Positions 55,441 to 64,000 of a stretch of DNA of 64,000 nt are shown here, one piece after another. The number at the start of each line of letters is the position of its first letter. The stretch's first letter is position 1. The position numbers were made by a program, and so were the translations under genes. Where the stretch lies: assembly GCA_015227615.1 (NCBI GenBank), contig JAALGZ010000001.1, positions 1,736,001-1,800,000 on the forward strand, written 5' to 3'. The notes beneath the pieces were generated by a model. It worked only from the letters and a program-made list of their open reading frames with translations, was not told the origin of the DNA and did not search any database. Origin of the DNA: Labyrinthula sp. Ha. Its lineage: Eukaryota; Sar; Bigyra; Labyrinthulida; Labyrinthulaceae.

Positions 55441-57708
55441 CCTGGTCTACATTCTGGATTTTATATGCGATTCACTTAGTTGAAGATATGTTCCTTTATT
55501 TTAAATACTGTGATCAAGTCGTGCGCAAGGGTCAGGAAGTAGTTAAGAGTGATATCAGCTGCAATTATATTTACCAAGGTACTATATTCTACTTGTTTCG
55601 TACTAGAGTTCAAATTTAATATCAAAATCGGTAGAAATATGGTGTAACTCTGTTGAATCTTTCGACTTTATATTTCCTGGTCTGAAGGTTTATTACTTTC
55701 TGGTACAACTTCTCCTGCTTCAAATTGGGCTTTAAAAATTTAACTGAGTCTAAGCAGAAGGCGGCGCTGCTTCATCAAACCACAAATAAATATCTCTCGC
55801 ATGCAGTTAAGTGTTTGTTGAAAATAGATTTATAAGAGCCGAAGCCTTTAATTTCTGTCGATACAGAATTTGGTATTTCTATACAGGGCCCTAATTTTGT
55901 TCATTATGGTAATATTATATCTTAAACCTCAGTCACAAGAAAAGGATTCTTAAACATATGCTATTTTCTATTATTGAAGACCCTTGGAAGAAATTCTAAT
56001 ATTCTAACTAATTACACAATAGATAACTTTTCCTTGCTTCTAGTTTATAAATAGGACCCATTCTAGTGGTACATAGAGCGTTGAGAGGAATTTACAATAT
56101 TTCTAGCTCTGAAAGTATAATAATTCTTCTACTTTTAATGTTTGGTAAGATTTCTGAGAGTAGTAGAAATCCATTGAGAATATCATTTATACACCATAAC
56201 ACCTTTGTTTTTAAGTTACATAGTGCCTACAATTATTTCATGTGCTAAAGAAGAAGGTGTATCTAAACTTTTTTTAGAGAGTGGGTGCAAGAAGTAGAGC
56301 ATAATGGCCTTATATTAGATTTGCAGTGAGTTCATTTTTAGTCTCGGAGGGATTTTTTATTTTCCATATTTTCGTCCAAGGTCTTATGTCTGGGTGTATT
56401 GTCCACATTGTCTTCGTCACTATCTTTGACAACGATGATTTTGAGTTTTTTCTCTAGTTTGAGCCGTTTGATAAATACTTAGATTTCTCTGGGAATGTTA
56501 GCTCTGGAGGCTTGTAGTATCTTGTCTGTTGCCTTGGTCAACCCGATGTTTCTCTCACGTAGTACACAACCCCTCACTCAATTCCTGAGTTGTTACCATT
56601 ATGCTTGCAATTAAGTAGTATAGTCTCTCATTCACCGCTGATCTAGTGCAGTTGTAACTTTCGAGTTTATGTTTTGAGGAAAACACAAATTTAGTGGTAC
56701 AATATTCTTGATCAAGACTTCAGCTGCAAGTACCACAAAGTATAATTTTTCCCTTTAATGTCCCGTAATTAACCAGGTCTTGATTTATTTTAGTATTGAA
56801 CAAGTTTGCCAGGCTTGGAGTCTTCACAAGTAAATCGATTACAATTTCTTGTTCCACATTTGATTTGCACGAATGGTTAACGAAACTTTATTTCCACTGT
56901 TTAAAAATCGAGATCTGTTCCTGTATAGTCTGAATCAGATAATGTTAACAACGTTACAATATGTGACTGCAGGTAAAATTTTTCTTAATAAAAGTTTTTT
57001 TAATTAGCTACACTGTTATCTTTATGGTGATATGTGGCATGATTATTCTAACCACTCACTTTAGCTTTAAGCTTTAAACTCTAAGCTAACAACTGCATAT
57101 CTACATTTTACTACTCACTCAGTATTTTCCCAAATATATCTGACACGTTTTAGCATTCATACTTGATACCGCTATCATGAGAATTTCTATTGGTTTGTCT
57201 GCTTAGGTCGCCACTGGTAGATATAAATTCTATTTTGTTGATTTTAGTAATCATTTTCACAATACGAGAATACTAATTCATATTCATCCACGCTATTTCC
57301 GGAGTGTAGGCGCAATCATTCTCTTTTCTGGTTAAAAATTTTCCAGTTAGCCCTATTACAGCGTTACAGGCTATACCACTTCGAGTTTATACACATAGAA
57401 ATCTCTCACAAAGTTCTTGGTACTGGAATTTTGCTACATCCTCCTAAGGGCTCCCCAATCTTGACAAAGACTACATACATGTTCTGGAAAAACGCAGAAC
57501 TGCTCTTTCCAATTTGCTGTGTTCTTCCTGGTTTAGCTCTTTTAGCATACATAGACCCACGCCTTGGGTATTTTTGAGAAGACGGTTTACCTTGTACGTA
57601 GTGAGACCACCAATGTTGATGCTTAGTACAGAGACCAAGCATCTACAAAGGTTCCCATTGCTTTGGATCCTCAGAAGAGGTGTGAGCGGTGTAGTTTAAT
57701 ATGAAGCT
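55441..57708. repeat. Inverted repeat arm B (retroelement-like fossil)
   Basis: Reverse complement of 12851-15116 at very high identity, with few small differences scattered through it. Corresponding short open stretches occur on opposite strands (57406-57642 versus 12917-13153; 56066-56248 versus 14310-14492). The edge at 57708 is also abrupt: only about 30 bp of weaker similarity, including ATCAAGAAGAT, continues beyond it on both sides. The element is broken by many changes. Confidence 0.75.
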
Positions 57709-60700
57709 GTAAACTTGCATCTTCTTGATACAGGACACAATATCTTGAATGTTGAAAATGAAATGCACAGTAGGTCTGATTAGTCAATGTAGCTCCAAAC
57801 CAATGTAACAAAGCAGCTTTTCTTAATAACTCTTTAAATAACCAGTACGGCGGTAACTGAGAAATAAATTCAACTTGTGTTACATAAACATATTTAAAAG
57901 CATCCTTTATTATAATAGAAAGTCACTTGAATATAATATAAAAACTATTTAAGAAATGTAGGTGAAATAATCTAAAATAATAAGGAATCTGATAATATAA
58001 ATCAGCTCGGGCAATAAAAAAATCTGGTTAGGTTTTCATATTAGAAGAATCATATCAAAATTACCAAGTAACAAAATCTAGGAATCTTTTCAATAGGTAG
58101 ATGAAGAATAGTGTGGCAAAGTTTGTACACTAACGTGGCATCACTATGAAAGATATACATCTCAAAATCATAAGAACTGTATAAAAGTATTACAAAAATA
58201 CTTAAAACTTACCATTAAAGACACCGAGAAACATATCTTTGCAGCTAAACTTGATATACCTGAAGTTACTGCCGAATAAAATCTGTGCACTTCGCAAATG
58301 TGCTTCTGCTTCGAATCAAAGAATAATCAAAGTCATAGAGAATTTCAAAGATGTTGCAGCTGATAAAATCAGAAACCAAATGATATCGCAACCAATCTAT
58401 GCTGGATCCACTAACAAAAATTGCAGAAGACCTTATCGAAAATCTCATTTAATTCAACCCATAAGAGTGCAACTCGTTTTAACCTTGAAATACGTAGTTT
58501 TTGTTCAGGGCGGGGTCAACATTCGTCCAGCTAATGATCCGTATCCTTTTTCAAGACTTTTTGCATATTCGTCAAGAACAATAATCACCAAGTGTGCAAT
58601 ACCTAAGAAATAATAGCATGATGCTATCAGTCAGACTTTTTGAAAATGTTCGAACGTGGTAGAAAGCCCAACTTCTCTTGTATCACTACAAGAAAATTCG
58701 ACTTGAACATGGAACCAAGTATACCTCTTTATCGACGTTAAGACCTTTTTTATGACAATTTTTCCAAAGCCTACTTTAAACAAACAAGAAATATACTAAC
58801 TTCGCCAACATAATCCAGTTTCTTTAAAAGAATACTTCATTCAGAGTTGATATTAAGAAAGTATTTCCCCACCGACATTTGAATAGTAAAGGTAAGTTAC
58901 AAGGAGACCCTTTCATTCTAAACTATCAGATCTTGCAATAGTCTCTTCGCGCTTTATGAAAATAACGAAGGTAAACTCAAAATTCACACAAGATAAGCTC
59001 TTTTTCCAAAATATACGTGGATTTTATGAGTTCCTTTACATCTTGGGTAACAGCAGGAATGTCTTGAAGTATTCTATTCAATAAGCAGAAGAGCTGTCTC
59101 AGCTGTTCGGGTTAACAAGACATGCTCAATACCATGACTCACGGAAATTATCAGGTGAAAATATCAAGGACATTCTTTTAGACATTGTAATTCAACAACT
59201 CGTCCGGATTACCACCAGTGCTTCTGGTTGTCGAGAACTTCTATCAAGCAAAACCTTTACGGGATATTGAGTACATCAGTTTGAGGATGTGAGAGCATCG
59301 AGACAAGGTAAAAAGATGTACGGAAGTTTCTGAAGCTGAAAATGACTTCTTGTAGAATAGCATTCCAGAGGTAAATGTATTGAAACTAACATTGGGGGTC
59401 TTAAATATGCCAAAAGCTTCACACATTTTGGGAGTAATAAACAAGCAATAGGTTAGGAACCCTCACCCACAGATGGGAATGGTTTAAGGTACCCTGAGCC
59501 GCTTGAAACTACAACTAACGAAAAAAACTTAACCTTGTGATAAAAAATAGTCATGGCGGTATTATTATTTAAAACAAAATATCAAGGAATCCACGAATAT
59601 CAAGGGCAGAAACAGTTCTGAGCCATTCAAGAAACTCGCGCATTATACCAAACTCGCCTTTTTCAACTAAATCGTAATATGTTGCTAGGACATAAGAAAT
59701 AACCATACATCTGAAGGTGCAGCAATTTCGTCAGCCTAAGAAATTAGAACACACACAAAGGACGCGGCAAGCTGACTGCGTAGAAACCAATTCCTATGTC
59801 AACTGACACCCCATAACAACTTCACAAAGTCTGGAACAACACCGTTTTCTGCAAGGCCCCACCACCAGGGAACTTCAAAGATTATGTGGAGCACAATGAA
59901 ACCTATTTTCCCTTGATCTGCTACCAAAACTACCACCAGCCGGTGCGAACAGCTCGTACTCACTTCAACATCCTTCTTGTCTCCAAAATGAGGGATCAAT
60001 ACCTCCATTCACCAATAAGACTAATGAAAACATCTGAAATACATTTTTAACTCTCAGGAAGAAAGCTGGAGACATGCCAGCCAACCCTCCGAGACATCCC
60101 CTAGCTCTACTTGAGCTAGCTTTAAGCTTCAGTAGCTTCATGGATGGTCAAATGTAAGTATTGCATCTGGATCTTTTTGTTTACCAAGATTTTCTTGTAC
60201 AATATGAGGAAATCAGCAACAACTCAATAATCACAAGCATGACATCGCAACTTTTCCATAATGAACTTTGGAACCTTTTCGTTTTTATATGGATCTCTAA
60301 ACACAATGTTTTGTAACATCTCGAATCTTATTAAGATTTTTTTCGTGATTTCTCAATTTTTATTCAGTTCTTCACCAATCTTGGGATATCATTATTTTGG
60401 GATATTTACTGTACCAAATGAGTACATCGGGAAGACTATCACGATATTAACGGCTGTGTTTCAAAATCTCATTACCCACTTTAGCTTAGCGAGGATAAAA
60501 TAATAAGAGGGGAAGATTACTCCGTAAAAAATGGGTAGATCTCAGTTGCTGAAGTAGACGTGTGGGAGGATACGCAAATTTAGTACTTTACTAAGGCCTT
60601 AGTTATAAATTAGGATTTGTTATCGGGGAAAAAGTGACAGGAAGGAATCTGAGGCAGTTTTTAGTTTGGGTGTTCCCAAAAAAATTTCACATAACTTTAT

Positions 60701-61918
60701 ATTCCGGCTTTTTTTGGCAATTCGCCAAAGTTTGCTTGTTTTGCTGTCGGAACTCAACACGAAACAACGTTAGCCAAAAAATTAGAAATATATCTTGAAA
60801 GGGCAATAATACGAAAACAACAGAAATGTAACAAGGTTTCAAGAAAAAGCGAAGCAAGTTTACCTGCAGGAACTTCAAGGTCGCACCTCTGTAGTTAGGT
60901 TAACTTATTCTAAGTTGATGTCCTCTGTAACTTTGTTTTTTGTATGGTAGGACGCTGAATTTGAAGTTAATTGAATAAGTACATAGGAAGAAGATTTAGC
61001 AAAAGATTGAAACAGGTATTTCAATGCAGGTAAGGTATTTTTTTGTAATACTAGAACAGGTTGAATATTTTGTCTTTCTCTTGCATGAAAAAAAGTTGAA
61101 AGCATGTAACAAAATGTTAAAAACTTAAAAAATGGAGAAATTTTCTGTTTACAGGCTAATGAGGGAGAAAGTTTTAAAATGGTCAATATCTTGTATCTTC
61201 CTCTTTTTCTTAAGTAAAAGTTGGTGTTCCTGTAAATCTGTTCTGTTTCGAAAATATTTCGAGATGAGACAATTTCAAGACAATAAAATGACGAGTTTAT
61301 CCCGTCTGAGAAACAAACGCAATAAGGTGATTAGTGGAAATGTTTTCAGTAATGATGGCAACGGTTTGTAAGTGATTTTTCTAACCGTTTTGATTGATAA
61401 CGAGCCCTACTAGCAAGTATAGACTAACCAGGAACTGTTTACAATATACGCCCAATCGAGGAGAGATCATCGAGTGAATGCTCGGGTGTTGAAAAAATAC
61501 CTATCATTTGGTATTGATCATGAAGCTTAGACAATTATCTAGATGAAGGAGTCCTACTCAAAGCATTTCGAATCGTTGATAGGCCGATTTTTTCGGGAGA
61601 GGAAACAAAGAACCAACTGGCTATTATTGTCACCCCTAGAAAAAATACCCGCCTTATGTTTTAGAAAGATTACTGTATCACCATACCAAATTAGTACCAA
61701 TAGAGACTTTAGGAATATTATTGTTTAGTATGACTTAAATAAAATGTCTATCATGAAGTTTACGGTAGTTAGGTGTTGATAGATGCCTCCACTCGATTCA
61801 CATCCATGCCGTTTAAAGGAAAACTGCAGTCAGTTCGAATCCCAAATCTCATAAGAAAATAAAGGAAACAGAATAAAGACCAGACTAAACATAATAGTTA
61901 AGACACAAGTTTAGTGCC
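57709..61918. other. Decayed stretch with broken open frames
   Basis: Between about 58.2 and 59.5 kb the plus strand holds a string of open stretches in shifting frames (the longest is 58239-58613) with protein-like composition, suggesting a decayed coding element or lost gene. I recognise no family. Further right, 59799-60008 (-) and 61132-61371 (+) are short and unassigned. No intact gene is supported. Confidence 0.35.
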
Positions 61919-62845
61919 ATGGACAAGAAATATGAGATCCTAAAACCCACTGTCGTTCCAGCTGTTCAAATAATGGGAGGAGCTTCTGATGCTCTCGCTA
62001 ATTGTTCAGGAGTCGTAATTAATCAGCAAGTACAACTTGACGAAGCTTTGCTCCAGGCGGTGTCTGGATGCCCCTTTGAAAGGAGAAACAAGTATAGAGT
62101 GGCGGCCCTTCCTGCGGGTAAAATGGTTATGCAAAGCCAAAATGATCCTAATGGCTGGAGACCGCGAAACACTGAGATGCATAGTCTTCCCCAGATTATG
62201 TACGCGTTCGAGGAATCATCCATTTGCACAAGGTTTGTTTTGGGTTGTCTTGGATGTCAGAATTTGAGGCCATTGCGCATGCCTTTCGTAGCTGGTCCTG
62301 GTGTACCTCCTGTGCTTAAGGAGGAACAAGTCCCTGCAAATCAAATCGGTTTCACTGCTGTTCGTGGGTTTAATCTTGGTGGATGCTGCTGTTGCCCACA
62401 CACAACAGAGCTTGAAATGTCAGGAAATTATGTTGGAAAAGTGGAGGAAGATTGGCATTGTGGGAAAAACTACTGTCAGAGATATTTCCAGGCGTGCTTA
62501 TGTTGTACCTTGTATTTTGATATCATTGAGGCAAACGAGGCAAAATATCAACTGGTTGTTAATCAAGCTTGTTGTGGTCCACATAATAATTGCTTTGCTC
62601 CAAGTTGCTGCTGTAGAAATGCTCTCTTCGATATTTATAAAAAGAACACTAAAGAAGTTGCAGGACACATTCAAAGGGCATTTGGTGCAGACTGTACCAT
62701 TGGTTCTTGCTTCAAGTGTTGTTTCGACTTTAGTAACTACTTAGTAGAGTTTCCAAATGATGCCTCACCAGTTCAGAAAGCACTTATCATGGCTGCTGTA
62801 GTAAATACCGAGTACGTGATCTTTGAAAATACAGGAGGAGAGTAA
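61919..62845 (+). CDS. Phospholipid scramblase-family protein (308 aa)
   Basis: Scramblase-family proteins are membrane-associated, lipidated beta-barrel proteins linked to lipid movement between leaflets and to signalling. The family pattern is visible: an early VVINQQVQLDEAL segment and a Tyr-containing stretch (about 33-65), a Cys-rich centre, and a C-terminal NYLVEFPNDASPVQKALIMA to FE segment (273-303), which corresponds to the conserved end with its buried helix. The length matches the usual 290-330 residues. Cysteines are unusually abundant: GGCCCCPHT (154-162), CLCC (193-196), CCG (218-220), CCCR (230-233) and CFKCC (264-268). The first cluster is a good candidate for palmitoylation, as in animal PLSCR1. 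There is no Pro-rich N-terminal region. Single exon; start at 61919, since stops lie upstream. No neighbour shares its role. Confidence 0.85.
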   Translation: MDKKYEILKPTVVPAVQIMGGASDALANCSGVVINQQVQLDEALLQAVSGCPFERRNKYRVAALPAGKMVMQSQNDPNGWRPRNTEMHSLPQIMYAFEESSICTRFVLGCLGCQNLRPLRMPFVAGPGVPPVLKEEQVPANQIGFTAVRGFNLGGCCCCPHTTELEMSGNYVGKVEEDWHCGKNYCQRYFQACLCCTLYFDIIEANEAKYQLVVNQACCGPHNNCFAPSCCCRNALFDIYKKNTKEVAGHIQRAFGADCTIGSCFKCCFDFSNYLVEFPNDASPVQKALIMAAVVNTEYVIFENTGGE

Positions 62846-64000
62846 GACAATATGTTGGAGTAGATAGGGTATATATATAACAAGAGTATCTATTCCAAAA
62901 TTTTTATTTCTTAGATTTCAAATGTGACATCTTGTGTCGTCTCAAATTTTCAAGGTGAAAGTTTTAGATAGTAACCGCCTGCAAAGCAGGCAAGTATGCT
63001 GTCTTATCTACTTTCCCAAGGAAAATGCGAAGTGAGTTGGGCCCGTAGGTTAAAGCTCTAATTATGTTCAGAACTTTTAATGAGGGCGTTAACTTGTACT
63101 GGCCATGTATGTTGTTTATCTGCTCGGTATGGTCTGTCGAATAGTGAGAGACTCCAAAGTAGGGCAGAGTTACTAACAAGAACGTTAGGCGTCTATACTG
63201 AAGTCAATCAGGCACTTAGGATGTTGATCCAAAGTTTAATACTTGTATGAGGCATTAGGAAGGACTAAGATCGTGTTCCCCGAACTGTAAAAGTCCAAAA
63301 CGTATGGATTTAAAATTTTCCAAAAAAATTTAGTTGTGTTGTGTCTTTTCTGTGCTTATTTTCTAATTTGCTTTTAGCTTTGCTCTTTTGTTATTATTTT
63401 TTCTTTCTTACAATTTTGTAAGATTAGTTATGCCCTAGGTTCCCTAATTATCTTATTAATTTTATCACTTCACTCTTTGATACTGTTACGAAAGTTGACA
63501 ACCAATTAATATACACAATTGTTTGAAGGCTTCCAGGATAAAAACTTTACAACTTCAAAACCATCAAAACTAACGTTTAGTTGCACCTAGATTTGAACTG
63601 AAAGCTAGCTGCTTCATACTTTTTCTAGTTTTTCAACCTCCACAGGTTACAGTACGTTTCCTGGTAATAAACTTTTCTGCTGCAATATGTTTTTAATAAC
63701 AAGTACCATATCTTACGGCAAAATTTCGCAAAAGAGAAAACTCCAGGAAAACACAAATACATTCATCCAACCCTTGGTTGATCACCCGGAAAATTTTTCT
63801 TAACCTACCGAGTCGAAAACAATGAGGAACAGCTTCTCCCTGACGAGTTTGATTGTTGGTAGTCTTCCTTCGTTAAACTTAAACTCAATCAACTTCTCAG
63901 ACAGACCTATGGTCTCGGACTCTCTTCTAATTTAAGAGTTAAACTGCAATGGCTTCGAGTGCCTAATGAAACTTTCCGCAGCGACAGAAAGTGGATTCTT
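62846..64000. other. Right-edge stretch, nothing recognised
   Basis: The 3' flank of the scramblase gene and about 1 kb of AT-rich DNA with no supported feature. The open stretch 62964-63179 (-) shows no motif. Confidence 0.4.

Overview
The window looks like nuclear DNA of a single-celled eukaryote, probably an alga or another protist. It is AT-rich, with a few compact genes scattered through long stretches of decayed repeats. TAA, TAG and TGA all end open genes, so the code appears standard. The introns I can support are extremely short (31-32 nt, GT...AG). The two catalase-peroxidases resemble the secreted KatG type I recall from eukaryotic algae. I cannot name the organism more closely from the sequence alone.

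Layout. 1-7 kb: gene-poor, with a decayed Ty1/Copia-type fossil (about 3.8-5.4 kb). 7.07-8.48 kb (-): multi-pass membrane protein of unknown family. 11.74-12.77 kb (-): soluble protein of unknown family. 12.85-15.12 kb: one arm (A) of a large inverted repeat made of old retroelement-like DNA. 15-23.4 kb: desert. 23.47-26.65 kb: a convergent gene pair, a coiled-coil protein with a 21-nt first exon (+) and a five-pass membrane protein with prominin/tweety-like topology (-). 28.2-30 kb (+): a decayed Mutator-like DNA transposon. 32.5-32.9 kb: a second Copia-type fragment. 33.38-35.56 kb (-): catalase-peroxidase 1. 36-45 kb: desert. 45.72-46.84 kb (-) and 46.91-48.21 kb (+): a divergent pair, an EDR2-C (DUF1336) membrane-anchored protein and a type II membrane glycosyltransferase-like protein. 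48.50-50.77 kb (-): catalase-peroxidase 2. 55.44-57.71 kb: inverted-repeat arm B. 58-61.9 kb: decayed DNA with broken open stretches. 61.92-62.85 kb (+): a phospholipid scramblase-family protein.

How the genes fit together. Most supported proteins are secretory or membrane proteins: two secreted, membrane-anchored peroxidases, a Golgi-type glycosyltransferase, a prominin-like protein, a scramblase, an EDR2-C protein and an orphan multi-pass protein. They do not form a pathway I recognise. The strongest structural signals are two separate cases of sequence homogenisation. The KatG paralogues share a 406-bp block with only 11 mismatches, including an identical 31-nt intron, inside otherwise clearly diverged genes. 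The inverted repeat arms, about 40 kb apart, match at very high identity over about 2.27 kb and then drop abruptly to weak homology on the far side. Both look like gene conversion or recent local exchange, and the inverted pair could mediate a 45-kb inversion.
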